Shown: positions 24,256 to 32,542, numbered from the stretch's first letter. The stretch: 46,458 bases of DNA from Methylobacterium variabile (GCF_001043975.1 NZ_LABY01000032.1:1-46458), one strand, 5' to 3'. Numbers and translations are program-made. Notes: generated by a model from the letters alone, not told the origin.

Positions 24256-24270
24256 TAACATCATGTTACG
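24256..24270. promoter_or_regulatory. Perfect palindrome over the LysR stop codon
   Basis: GTAACAT-C-ATGTTAC, 7-bp arms with a single-base centre, covering the last codons and TGA of the LysR gene and 111 bp before the dehydrogenase ATG. It may be an operator for the dehydrogenase-transporter pair, or a short transcript end signal. Confidence 0.4.
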
Positions 24271-25181
24271 GTCGACCCGGGGAGGCGGACCTGGTTCGAC
24301 CGGGCCATCTCCTGGCGCAGGAGGCGCACGAAGCTCGCGGCGAACATGCTGAGCGCGGTCCCGGCCTTCATGGCGATCCAGGTCTCGAAGACCGGTGCCT
24401 CCTCGATCGGCAGCACGCGGATGCCCGGGAAGGCGTCGTACGCGATGGTGAACTGGTCGATCACCGCGATGCCGAGGCCCGCCCGCACCAGCGAGCACAC
24501 GGTCGAGCCGAACCGGGCCCGGATCGTGATCGCGTAGGACAGGCCGCGCTGGCGGAAGATGTCGGACATGATCCGGCCGTAGGGGTCGTTCGGGTCGATG
24601 CCGATCAGGGGATGGCGGGCGATCTCCTCGGCCGAGATCGAGGCCCGGGCGGCGAGCGGATGGTTCAGCGGCACGATGCAGAACAGCCCGCCGCGGGCGA
24701 GGGGCTCGAAGGTCAGGGCCGGGTGGTCGAGGCGGTAGCTCATCGCCACCACCTCGCCCTTGCCGAGCAGGAGGTAGTCGATCGCCTCCTCGAGCTTGAG
24801 GATGTTGATGTCGATGACGAGGTGGGGATAGGCCGCCCGCACCCGCTCGATCGCCCGCGGCACCATGACGTGCGAGATCGACGGCACCGAGCCGATCAGC
24901 AGCTCCTGGCCGGAACCGCCCTGCGTGCGCTCCAGGACGAAGCGCAGGTCCTCGACCTTGTCGAAGACGGCGTTGATCTGCTCGAAGACGTGGCGGGCCT
25001 GCTCGGAGGGCACCAGGCGGCCGCCGCGCCGGTCGAACAGCCGGATGCCGAGCGAGGTCTCGGTGTACTTCATCAGCCGGCTGATGCCGGGTGCCGAGAC
25101 GTTGAGGAGCCGCGCCGCGCCGGCGATCGTCCCGGTCACCATCACGGCGCGGGCGACCTCGATCTGGCGCAGGGTCAACAT
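24261..25181 (-). CDS. LysR-family regulator of the shikimate/quinate unit
   Basis: 306 aa from ATG 25181 (MLTLRQIEVARAVMVTGTIA); an in-frame start at 25214 adds 11 poorly supported residues. Seen: N-terminal winged HTH (AGAARLLNVSAPGISRLMKY, FDRRGGRLVPSEQA) and a periplasmic-binding-like effector domain (LLIGSVPSISHVMVPRAI to GLGIAVIDQFTIAYD). It points in the same direction as the dehydrogenase and transporter instead of being divergent, so the three may be partly co-transcribed. Confidence 0.88.
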   Translation of the reverse strand: MLTLRQIEVARAVMVTGTIAGAARLLNVSAPGISRLMKYTETSLGIRLFDRRGGRLVPSEQARHVFEQINAVFDKVEDLRFVLERTQGGSGQELLIGSVPSISHVMVPRAIERVRAAYPHLVIDINILKLEEAIDYLLLGKGEVVAMSYRLDHPALTFEPLARGGLFCIVPLNHPLAARASISAEEIARHPLIGIDPNDPYGRIMSDIFRQRGLSYAITIRARFGSTVCSLVRAGLGIAVIDQFTIAYDAFPGIRVLPIEEAPVFETWIAMKAGTALSMFAASFVRLLRQEMARSNQVRLPGSTVT

Positions 25182-25285
25182 CGTCCGCCGTCCTCTGCCG
25201 TGACTCAAGGGCACGCGCCGGTGTTCCGCGGCGGCCCGGGGCGATGCTACACAGGTTTGCCCGGCACGGGCGCTCCCGAGATCCG

Positions 25286-26443
25286 ATGCGCGTCCTCTTC
25301 GTCCACCAGAACTTCCCCGGCCAGTACCGCCACGTCGCGCCCGCCCTCGCGGCCCGGCCCGGCACCGAGGTCGTGGCGCTCGGCATCAACCCCGCGCCGC
25401 CCCTGCCGGGGGTCCGCCACCTCCGCTACGCCGTCGCCGGACGCTCCAGCCCCGGGATCCACCCCCTCGCGGCGAGCTTCGAGACCGCCGTCCTGCGGGC
25501 CGAGGCCGCGGCGCGGGCGGCGCGGGCGCTGAAGGCCGGGGGCTTCCACCCGGACGTGATCTGCGGCCATTCGGGCTGGGGCGAGACCCTGTTTCTCAAG
25601 GACGTCTGGCCGGGGGCCCGCCTCCTGACCTTCGCGGAGTTCTTCTACGGCGCCTCCGGGGCCGATACCGGCTTCGACCCGGAATTCCCGTCGCCCGAGG
25701 GCGACGCCCTGCGCATCCGTGCCCGCAACGCCGCCCAGCTCGTCGCCTTCGAGGCCTCGGACCGGCTCGTCAGCCCCACCGCCTGGCAGGCGAGCCGCGT
25801 CCCCGCCGCCTTCCGCGACCGGCTCAGCGTCATCCACGACGGCATCGACACCGACCTGCTGCGGCCGGACCCGGGCGCGAGGATCGCCCTCGGCCGGGAC
25901 GGGGTGTCGCTCGGGCCCGACGACGAGGTCGTCACCTTCGTCAACCGCAACCTCGAGCCCTATCGCGGCTATCACAGCTTCATGCGGGCGCTGCCCGAGA
26001 TCCTGCGCCGGCGGCCCCGGGCCCGGGCGGTGATCGTCGGCGGCAGCGACACCAGCTACGGCGCGAAGCCGCCCGAGGGCCGGACCTGGCGCGAGATCTA
26101 CCTCGACGAGGTCAGGTCCGCCCTCGACCTGTCGCGGGTCCACTTCGTCGGCAAGGTGCCCTACCGCGACTACGTCGACCTGCTGCGCATCTCGGCGGCG
26201 CACGTCTACCTGACCTACCCGTTCGTGCTGTCGTGGTCGATGCTGGAAGCCATGGCGCTCGGCTGCTGCATCGTCGGCTCGGCGACGCCGCCGGTCGAGG
26301 AGGTGATCCGGCACGGCGAGAACGGCCTGCTGGTCGACTTCTTCTCGGCGCCCGCGATCGCCGAGGCGGTGGTCTCGGTGCTGGCCGATCCCGGTGCCGC
26401 GGCGCCGCTGCGCGCGGCGGCGCGGCTGAGCGCGCAGGCCTAA
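25286..26443 (+). CDS. GT4-family glycosyltransferase ending at a premature ochre codon
   Basis: Sugar transfer in envelope or exopolysaccharide synthesis. 385 aa from ATG 25286 (MRVLFVHQNFPGQYRHVAP). Seen: N-terminal donor-independent Rossmann domain, CGHSGWGETLFLKDVWP, then the GT-B donor domain with RNLEPYRGYHSFMRALPEIL, VHFVGKVPYRDYVDLL, and PFVLSWSMLEAMALGCCIVGS, EVIRHGENGLLVDF (E-x7-E region). The frame stops at TAA 26441, but continues in phase with DLKRVCLPAQLRLVDEV to a second stop at 26519-26521. Family members read RYDLxRVCLP there, so TAC to TAA is likely. Loss of ~26 residues. Confidence 0.85.
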   Translation: MRVLFVHQNFPGQYRHVAPALAARPGTEVVALGINPAPPLPGVRHLRYAVAGRSSPGIHPLAASFETAVLRAEAAARAARALKAGGFHPDVICGHSGWGETLFLKDVWPGARLLTFAEFFYGASGADTGFDPEFPSPEGDALRIRARNAAQLVAFEASDRLVSPTAWQASRVPAAFRDRLSVIHDGIDTDLLRPDPGARIALGRDGVSLGPDDEVVTFVNRNLEPYRGYHSFMRALPEILRRRPRARAVIVGGSDTSYGAKPPEGRTWREIYLDEVRSALDLSRVHFVGKVPYRDYVDLLRISAAHVYLTYPFVLSWSMLEAMALGCCIVGSATPPVEEVIRHGENGLLVDFFSAPAIAEAVVSVLADPGAAAPLRAAARLSAQA

Positions 26444-26521
26444 GACCTCAAGCGGGTCTGCCTGCCGGCCCAGCTGCGCCTCGTCGACGAGGTCGCCGCC
26501 GGGGGCCGGCCCGCCGCGTGA
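26444..26521 (+). pseudogene. Cut-off C-terminal remnant of the GT4 glycosyltransferase
   Basis: 25 codons in phase after the TAA: DLKRVCLPAQLRLVDEVAAG and a short tail to the TGA. The residues match the conserved end of the glycosyltransferase. No start codon or ribosome site of its own, so it is presumably untranslated. Confidence 0.7.
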
Positions 26522-26591
26522 GCCGGCCCCGATCCCGCGGCCGGACGTTTCCCCGGCCCCGGCACCTCGCCGAGGAGGGGCAGAAGCCGCT

Positions 26592-27803
26592 ATGCTGGCC
26601 CGATCCGCCTCTCACCGATTCCGACCGTTGGACCATTCCGTGCGCCTGACCCAGATCACCCACCACGACCTCGACGGCTACGGCGCCGCGACCCTCGTCG
26701 CGGCCTATGCCGAGCCTGCCCGCGTCGTGCACGTGCCGCGCTACGGCGATGTCGGCCCCGTCGTCGACGACGAGCTGAAGCGCCTCGGCAAGGCCAAGGC
26801 GGCGGAGATGGTGCTCATCACCGATCTCGGCATCGAGGAGCCGACGATCGCCTTCCTGCGCCGCTTCGCCGCCATGAACCGCAAGCGCGAGCCGGAGGCG
26901 CCGCACCGGCTGGTGGTGCTCGACCACCACACCTCCTCGATCGACCAGATGCGCCGCCAGGGGCTGGAGCCGAAGCCCGCGCCTGAGAACCCGCGCCTGT
27001 CGCGCTTCGACCTCGGCGACCCGGCCGTCACGGTGCTGGTCGACGAGGGCTCGAGCGCGACCCGGATGGTCGACACCCACCGCGCCCTGTTCGCGACCCG
27101 CGAGCCGGACCCCGCCCGGGCCGAGGACCTCGCCCTTCTGGTGGCCTCCGTCGACGCCCTCGACCTCTGGCGCAAGGACGATCCCCGCTTCCCGGGCGGC
27201 TTCGCCCTCGACGAGATCTTCTGGGACAATGTCGGCACCCTGGTGCCGGTCGGGCATCCGGACCACGACCCGTTCGTCGCCCGCCTGCTGCTCGAGGCGA
27301 CCGCCAAGCTTCGCGCCGGCGCCACCCCGGCCGAGCTCGAGCGCGCCGTGCCGGCGATCCGCGGCGCCATCGTCGACGACCTGATGCGCGACGCGCCCGA
27401 CGACGATCCGGCGCTCACCACGCGGCAGCGGATGGCCCGGGCGCTCGCCCGCTCCGACGCGCTGTTCCACGCCCTCTCGGACGGCACGCTCCTGTCCTTC
27501 GCCCTCGATGCCGGCACCTTCCAGCGGGTCTCGGACCTGGTGATGGCGAGCGGGCGGGCCAGGCGCCTCGTCAACGTGCAGCGCGCCGGCACCCTGTCGT
27601 TCCGCTCGATCGACGGCACCGCCCTCGACGGCGCCCGGCTCTTCCGCGGCGGCGGCCACCAGGACGCCGCCGGCGGCAAGCTCCCGAGCGGCACCGCCTT
27701 CTCCCTCTCCGACGCCGTGGCGCAGGTCGAGCCGGTGCTGAACCCGCCGAAATCCGCGACCGCCGACAGCCCGTTCGCGGCCCTGCGCAACTGGAAGGGG
27801 TGA
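26592..27803 (+). CDS. DHH-family phosphoesterase
   Basis: Predicted phosphodiesterase/exonuclease, ~403 aa from ATG 26592 or 387 aa from GTG 26640; neither has a well-spaced ribosome site (AGGAGG is 13 nt before the ATG). Seen: N-terminal metal motif ITHHDLDGYGAATL, second DITDLG-like motif VLITDLGIEE, the DHH box VVLDHHTSSID, and C-terminal DHHA1-like GGGHQDAAGGKLPSG. These are the metal-binding residues of RecJ/NrnA/GdpP relatives, with the substrate undefined. Insertions around 110-190 make it longer than NrnA. Confidence 0.82.
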   Translation: MLARSASHRFRPLDHSVRLTQITHHDLDGYGAATLVAAYAEPARVVHVPRYGDVGPVVDDELKRLGKAKAAEMVLITDLGIEEPTIAFLRRFAAMNRKREPEAPHRLVVLDHHTSSIDQMRRQGLEPKPAPENPRLSRFDLGDPAVTVLVDEGSSATRMVDTHRALFATREPDPARAEDLALLVASVDALDLWRKDDPRFPGGFALDEIFWDNVGTLVPVGHPDHDPFVARLLLEATAKLRAGATPAELERAVPAIRGAIVDDLMRDAPDDDPALTTRQRMARALARSDALFHALSDGTLLSFALDAGTFQRVSDLVMASGRARRLVNVQRAGTLSFRSIDGTALDGARLFRGGGHQDAAGGKLPSGTAFSLSDAVAQVEPVLNPPKSATADSPFAALRNWKG

Positions 27804-28052
27804 GGGCGCATCCGCGAGCCGGTCGGACCGCCCGCCGGTGCGATCCCCGTTGCCGCCGGGCGGCCTGCGCTCAAAGATCGCGCCGGATCACGATAAATGA
27901 GGGGGACGGGCCGCATCGCGGCGCGCACAAGGCGGGACGCAGTCTCGCGTGGTTCACGCGACGACGATGTCCCACGAGACCTTCCTGGCAGTCACGCCAA
28001 GCTTCTACGATGCGGCGCTTTCGGGAGGTCTCTCAATCGAGGATCCCGGACG
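27804..28052. other. Intergenic, upstream of first module gene
   Basis: 249 nt with no gene. It has one small hairpin, TCGCGT-GGTTC-ACGCGA, near 27953-27969. No convincing promoter seen. Confidence 0.3.
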
Positions 28053-28325
28053 ATGGCCGATCTTCCTCTCTCAGCAGTGCCGGGCTGGTCGCCCGATCAG
28101 GTCGCGCGCATGGGCCGGGCGTGGGTCACGACCGCCGAGCAGGTCGTGGCGGTCAGCGCCACGGATGGCGGCCTGCATTCCGTGGCGGAGCAGCTCGGCA
28201 TTCCCGATGCCGAGGCGCAGCGCCTCGTCGCGGCCGCGCACGCCGCCCTGCCGTCCGCCACCGCCCGGGAAATGGCGCAGCCCGCGGATACCAGCCAGTA
28301 CGGCCTGGGCGTGCTGAAGCCGTAG
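28053..28325 (+). CDS. Stand-alone FGLGVL-module protein (prodomain-like), copy 1
   Basis: 90 aa, not assigned to a known family. Seen: VPGWSPDQVARMGRAWVTTA, EQVVAVSATDGG, VAEQLGIPDAEAQRLVAAAH, ALPSATAREMAQ and the ending QYGLGVLKP. Predicted all-helical, like a helix-hairpin-helix/SAM-like fold. The stretch from EQ[VIL]VA to YGLGVL aligns with residues ~50-110 of the C1A peptidase encoded at 28452-29666 and with the paralogue at 29988. It lies tail to tail with the peptidase gene. Hypothesis: a trans-acting inhibitor or chaperone-like copy of the peptidase's N-terminal module. Start ATG 28053, GAGGA 9 nt before. Confidence 0.7.
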   Translation: MADLPLSAVPGWSPDQVARMGRAWVTTAEQVVAVSATDGGLHSVAEQLGIPDAEAQRLVAAAHAALPSATAREMAQPADTSQYGLGVLKP

Positions 28326-28451
28326 CAGGGCGGTTCGGCACGGTCTCGTCCGGCCGGCATGCCGGATCGGGCGGCGCAGGGCCCGGATCGCCGAGCACGA
28401 CCCGGTGGATCGCGCCCGGCCCAGTCTGCCGTCAGGGTCCGCGCCCCGGCG

Positions 28452-29666
28452 TCAGGTGTCGACCTTGTCGCCCGTGATCGTGATCTTCACGTTGCGGCCG
28501 ACCTCGATGGTGACGGTCGACGGCTTGCCTTCCGTCTCCGCCTCGCTGACGGCCTCGTCCCCCATCATGCCCGGCACGGCGGCGGTGAAGGCTTCCGTGG
28601 CGTCGTTGGCGATGTACTGATAGGGAATCGTGCCGTAGCCGGCCCCGTACGGGGACTGGGAAGCCCAGTTCGTGCTCCAGCTGTTGCGCACGATGAACCA
28701 GCCGCCGCCCGGACTGGCGGGATTGTCCTGGTAGCCGACGAGGCAGACCGCGTGCCCGCCGACGGCGGGTTCGCTGCCGATTCTCATCGTGATGCGGCCG
28801 GAGCGACGGGTCTCCGCCGACTGGTACCAGCTGTTGTAGACCGGTATGGACAAGGTGACCGCCCGCTGCCGTGCCATGTGCGCCTTGTAGGCTTGCACGT
28901 TGCGTGTCGGCACGGCGATCGTCGTGAGCCGGTACCGCAACCCGTCCGTCCTCGCCCGGACTGGAACGGCGCCATGGTTGTTGCAGGGCGGGTTGGGGTT
29001 GTAGGGCCAGACGATCTCGCGACACTGACCGCGGGAAGTCAGGACGGTCACGGCCTTCGACTGCCACGTGCCGCATGCGGACGGATAGCCGTCGATGAGC
29101 TTGACCTCGTAATAGAGGTGCTGCTCGGATAGATCCTGCGGCGTTCCGCGGCGGCGCAGGATGTATTCGTGCAGGGCCGTGAGCGTGAACGCCACGCAGG
29201 TTCCGCGTGAGGCCTGATTCCGGATCGGGGTCATGTAGGGGATCAAGTTGATCGAGGCGGGAAGCTCGATCGCCTCCTCGAGCGTCATGGCCCCGGCCGA
29301 GGCTTCCGCCGTGGCGAGCATCTCCGGCGTCATCGGCAGGACGCCGAGTCCGAACTCCGCCGGCGCCGGTGAGCTCACCAGCGCGGCGCGCTCCGCCGGG
29401 AGGGCCTTCAGGTATCTCTTGACGAAGGCATCGAATGCTTTCTCGTCGAGGCTGAGCTGTGATTTGAGTTCGTCGCGCACGTTGGGGATGGATGAAATCG
29501 CGACCAGTTGCTCGATGTCGTCGATTCCCAGCGACGCCAGGGCACCCGCAGAGTTGCTCTCGGCGCCGACGGCGGCGGCATTCAGCATCTGATCCAGGCG
29601 CTGGCCTCCGAATCCGGAATATCCAGCTGCTTCATTCCGAACTGATTCAAGATCTTGCTCTGGCAT
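28452..29666 (-). CDS. Cytoplasmic papain-family (C1A) cysteine peptidase with N-terminal helical module
   Basis: 404 aa, no signal peptide. Seen: residues ~25-111 are a helical module (LASLGIDDIEQLVAISSIPN, LSLDEKAFDAFVKRYLKALP, closing FGLGVL at 105-110) shared with two small neighbouring proteins. Residues ~135-360 are the papain fold: IRNQASRGTCVAF with Gln151 and catalytic Cys157, GGHAVCLVGY with His305, VRNSWSTNW with Asn328. The catalytic set is complete. A ~45-residue acidic tail follows. The start has GGGAGAGG upstream. The module sits where C1A enzymes keep their inhibitory propeptide. Substrate unknown. Confidence 0.88.
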   Translation of the reverse strand: MPEQDLESVRNEAAGYSGFGGQRLDQMLNAAAVGAESNSAGALASLGIDDIEQLVAISSIPNVRDELKSQLSLDEKAFDAFVKRYLKALPAERAALVSSPAPAEFGLGVLPMTPEMLATAEASAGAMTLEEAIELPASINLIPYMTPIRNQASRGTCVAFTLTALHEYILRRRGTPQDLSEQHLYYEVKLIDGYPSACGTWQSKAVTVLTSRGQCREIVWPYNPNPPCNNHGAVPVRARTDGLRYRLTTIAVPTRNVQAYKAHMARQRAVTLSIPVYNSWYQSAETRRSGRITMRIGSEPAVGGHAVCLVGYQDNPASPGGGWFIVRNSWSTNWASQSPYGAGYGTIPYQYIANDATEAFTAAVPGMMGDEAVSEAETEGKPSTVTIEVGRNVKITITGDKVDT

Positions 29667-29745
29667 TGTCCTCTCCCTATCTCTTCAATGGGCGCTCCAT
29701 AATTTTTTCGTTGTGGTGACATCCGGCATGAAATCACAAGCGCAG

Positions 29746-29775
29746 TTGAATTTCATCGACTAAACGGAGTACGAT
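29746..29775 (+). promoter_or_regulatory. Candidate promoter toward the second module gene
   Basis: TTGAAT (29746-29751), 18 nt, TACGAT (29770-29775). Five and four of six matches to the sigma-70 consensus, in an AT-rich setting, pointing at the leader ORF and the gene at 29988. Confidence 0.35.
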
Positions 29776-29796
29776 GAGTTGCAATAAGGAGGTAAA

Positions 29797-29829
29797 ATGC
29801 GAGTTCGCTTTTTTTATTTTTTGCTCTGA
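29797..29829 (+). CDS. Possible 10-residue leader peptide
   Basis: AAGGAGGT followed 3 nt later by ATG, among the strongest ribosome sites in the window, opens MRVRFFYFLL and stops at TGA 29827-29829. The peptide is aromatic-rich (three Phe, one Tyr) and its codons form a T-run. It lies ~160 nt before the module gene. It may be a regulatory leader peptide or chance. Confidence 0.35.
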   Translation: MRVRFFYFLL

Positions 29830-29987
29830 TATTGCGAAGCTTTTTTGCAGGCTTACTATCGAAGTGACGGTTGATAGAGGATTGGCTTGGCCCTATCGTT
29901 CTTGGGCGAGCCTCGGGGGTTTATGCGTGCCGGCTGCGGCGCACCCCGGATCTTCATGGGTCAGATCTTCATGGAGCCGCCACGGTC

Positions 29988-30290
29988 ATGACCGATCCCA
30001 TCACCACCGAGAGCGGGAAGCCGCTCACCGAGGTGCCCGGCTGGTCGCCCGATCAGGTCGCGCGCATGGCGCGGATCGGCGTCTCCACCGCCGAGCAGAT
30101 CGTCGCGGTCGCCGCCACGAGCGGCGGTGCGCGCGCGCTGGCGGAGCAGCTCGGCGTCCCGGAGGCGGAGGCGCAGCATCTCGTTGCCGCCGCCCGCACG
30201 GCGTTGCCGCCCGGCACGGTGAAGGCGCTGGAGCAGCCCGTCGATACCTTCGAGTACGGCCTCGGCGTTCCGCTTCACGGGCCCGAGTGA
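29988..30290 (+). CDS. Stand-alone FGLGVL-module protein (prodomain-like), copy 2
   Basis: 100 aa. Seen: VPGWSPDQVARMARIGVSTA, EQIVAVAATSGG, LAEQLGVPEAEAQHLVAAAR, ALPPGTVKALEQP and FEYGLGVPLHGPE. It is a paralogue of the 28053 gene, with a 27-bp identical DNA stretch over GWSPDQVARM, and aligns with the N-terminal module of the C1A peptidase between them. It is divergent from the peptidase with a shared AT-rich region. No known family. The same inhibitor/adaptor hypothesis applies. Confidence 0.7.
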   Translation: MTDPITTESGKPLTEVPGWSPDQVARMARIGVSTAEQIVAVAATSGGARALAEQLGVPEAEAQHLVAAARTALPPGTVKALEQPVDTFEYGLGVPLHGPE

Positions 30291-30429
30291 GCAGCCTTGC
30301 CGGATCGGCATGCCGATGGCTGTCATCCACCGGTTATGAACGGTCCGGCGTCGCTGCTCCACGCAGCGTGAGCGGGTCGCAGCCCCGCCTCCGCTCCGGG
30401 CCCGCGCCGATGAGGGCGGTCCGCCGCCG

Positions 30430-31422
30430 CTACCCGGCCGCGCTCTCGATCCCCGCCATCCCGCCTTCGGCATACCGCGCGCCCGCCGCCGCGCCCGGGG
30501 CGAACAGGGCGTCGAGGGCCGCGATGTCGGCCGGCGTCAGGGCGAGGTCGGAGGCGGCAGCGTTCTCGGCCAGGCGCTCGGGCCGGCGGGTGCCCGGGAT
30601 CGGGATCACGTGCGGGGCGCGGGCCATCAGCCAAGCGAGCGCCACTTGGCCCGGGGTGGCCCCGCGCTCGCGGGCGAGGTCGCCGAGGGCTGCGGCCAGT
30701 GCGCGGTTGCAGGCGAGCGCCTCGCCCTGGAAGCGCGGGTTGCCGCGGCGGAAATCGTCCGGCGCCAACGCCTCGACGTCGAGGGCGCCGGTGAGGAAGC
30801 CGCGGCCGAGGGGCGAGTAGGCCACCAGGGCGACGCCGAGCTCGCCGCAGGCCTGGATCAGGCCGGCTTCGGGCTCGCGGCTCCACAGCGAGTACTCGGT
30901 CTGCACCGCCGCGATCGGGTGGACCGCGTCGGCCGCCCGCAGGGTCTCGGGGGAGACCTCGGACAGGCCGAGCGCCCGCACCTTGCCGGCCTCGACGAGG
31001 CGCGCCATGGCGCCGACCATCTCGGCCACCGGCACGGACGGGTCGCGGCGGTGGCAGTAGTAGAGGTCGATGGTCTCGACGCCGAGGCGCCGCAGGGAGG
31101 CCTCGCAGGCGGCGGTGAGGTAGGCCGGGCTGTTGTCGATCCGCCGCGCGCCCGAGCCCTCCTCGCGCACGATGCCGAACTTGGTCGCCAGCACCACCTG
31201 GTCGCGGCGGCCCCGCAGCACGCGCCCGATCAGGGCCTCGTTGCGGCCGTGGCCGTACATGTCGGCGGTGTCGAGGAAGTCGTAGCCCAGCGCCAGGGCC
31301 GCCTCCAGGGCCGCCGGCGCCGCGGCCTCGTCGGTCGGGCCGTAGAATTCCGAGAAGCCCATGCAGCCGAGGCCGGGGGCGGAGACGGTGAGGCCGGAGC
31401 GGCCGAGGGAACGTCGCTGCAT
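30430..31422 (-). CDS. Aldo/keto reductase
   Basis: NADP-dependent oxidoreductase, 330 aa from ATG 31422 (AGGAGAG upstream). Seen: N-terminal MQRRSLGRSGLTVSAPGLGC, catalytic tetrad in LDTADMYGHGRNE (Asp, Tyr), LATKFGI (Lys) and YYCHRRDPSVP (His), and C-terminal cofactor region VIPIPGTRRPERLAENAAAS. Member of the YajO/Gcy-like AKR group. Divergent from a LysR regulator with a 95-bp gap, which likely controls it. Confidence 0.93.
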   Translation of the reverse strand: MQRRSLGRSGLTVSAPGLGCMGFSEFYGPTDEAAAPAALEAALALGYDFLDTADMYGHGRNEALIGRVLRGRRDQVVLATKFGIVREEGSGARRIDNSPAYLTAACEASLRRLGVETIDLYYCHRRDPSVPVAEMVGAMARLVEAGKVRALGLSEVSPETLRAADAVHPIAAVQTEYSLWSREPEAGLIQACGELGVALVAYSPLGRGFLTGALDVEALAPDDFRRGNPRFQGEALACNRALAAALGDLARERGATPGQVALAWLMARAPHVIPIPGTRRPERLAENAAASDLALTPADIAALDALFAPGAAAGARYAEGGMAGIESAAG

Positions 31423-31517
31423 GGGATCTCTCCTGGACGAGCTGCCCCGATCTGGCATTCCGGCCGCCGCCGGATAAGCTCCGCCATACCGCATGAACCG
31501 ATGAGCCAGGCTCACCA

Positions 31518-32426
31518 ATGGTCCGCGCCGACCTTCCCGACCTCGCGGCCTTCGCGGCGGTGGCCCGGCATCGCAGCTTCCGGCGGGCGGCGGCCGAGCT
31601 CGGCCTCTCGCCCTCGGCCCTCAGCCACGCCCTGCGGGGGCTGGAGGCGCGCATGGGCGTGCGGCTCCTCAACCGCACCACCCGCAGCGTCGCGCCGACC
31701 GAGGCCGGTGCCGCCCTGCTGCTGCGGCTCGCGCCGGCCTTCGACGACATCGCGCAGGCGGTGGCCGAGGCCGGCGCGCAGGCGGCGCGGCCCGCCGGGA
31801 CCCTGCGCCTCAACGCCCCGCGCAGCGCCTGTCGCCTCGTGCTGATGCCGCTCCTCGTCCGCTTCCTCGCCGCGTATCCGGACGTCCGGGTCGAGGTGGC
31901 GAGCGACGACGCCCTCACCGACATCGTCGGCGAGGGCTTCGATGCCGGGGTGCGCTTCGGCGAGCGCCTCGCCCTCGACATGGTGGCGGTCCCGTTGAGC
32001 GGGCCGCAGCGCTTCGCCGTCGTCGCCGCGCCGGCCTACCTGGCCCGCCGCGGCACCCCGGCCGAGCCGGGGGACCTCGCGGGCCATGCCTGCCTGCGCC
32101 AGCGCTTCCCGGGCGGAGGGCTGTTTCACTGGGAGCTGGAGCGCGACGGGGTCGTGTCGGCGGTCTCCGTCGACGGCCCGCTGATCCTCGGCGACCAGGA
32201 ACTGATCCGGCTCGCCGCCCTCGACGGGGTCGGGGTCGGCCTCGTCTTCGAGGGCTACGTCGCCGCCGACATCGCGGCCGGGCGCCTGGTGCGGCTGCTG
32301 GCGCCGTGGTGTCCGCCCTTCCCGGGCTTCCACCTCTACTATCCGGGGCGCCGGCAGGTGCCGGCGCCGCTGCGGGCCTTCCTCGACGTGGTGCGGCAGG
32401 AGGCGGGCCGCCTCGCGCCGCCCTGA
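31518..32426 (+). CDS. LysR-family regulator, divergent from the aldo/keto reductase
   Basis: 302 aa. Seen: HTH (ASGGRRPS is absent here; the motif is FRRAAAELGLSPSALSHALR with LEARMGVRLLNRTTRSVAPT), then the effector domain (GTLRLNAPRSACRLVLMPLL, VRFGERLALDMVAVPL, GVGVGLVFEGYVAADIAAGR). This is the common AKR/SDR-neighbour LysR layout in which the regulator activates or represses the divergent reductase. Inducer unknown. Confidence 0.92.
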   Translation: MVRADLPDLAAFAAVARHRSFRRAAAELGLSPSALSHALRGLEARMGVRLLNRTTRSVAPTEAGAALLLRLAPAFDDIAQAVAEAGAQAARPAGTLRLNAPRSACRLVLMPLLVRFLAAYPDVRVEVASDDALTDIVGEGFDAGVRFGERLALDMVAVPLSGPQRFAVVAAPAYLARRGTPAEPGDLAGHACLRQRFPGGGLFHWELERDGVVSAVSVDGPLILGDQELIRLAALDGVGVGLVFEGYVAADIAAGRLVRLLAPWCPPFPGFHLYYPGRRQVPAPLRAFLDVVRQEAGRLAPP

Positions 32427-32466
32427 TCCGGCACATCGTCGCCTTCGCCTCCTGCCGGCCCGTGAC

Positions 32467-32542
32467 GGGACCGAGGCCGGTCCCGCTTCCCACAGGGCCG
32501 GTTCCGGCCTCGCCTCAGGCCTTCCCCCGCCCTATGGGCGGG
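32467..32542. terminator. Two hairpins between convergent LysR and hydrolase genes
   Basis: 32467-32484: GGGACCG-AGGC-CGGTCCC. 32526-32542: CCCGCCC-TAT-GGGCGGG. Both are perfect 7-bp stems between genes that converge, suitable for bidirectional termination. Confidence 0.45.

Larger units (their letters stand above)
29667..29987. other. AT-rich divergent region between peptidase and second module gene
   Basis: 321 nt, clearly lower in GC than its neighbours, with T/A runs near 29700 and 29810-29850. It holds a plus-strand promoter candidate and a 10-codon leader ORF (listed separately), and a direct repeat GATCTTCATGG at 29949-29959 and 29964-29974. Its composition suggests transfer from elsewhere or a structured regulatory region. 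Confidence 0.45.
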
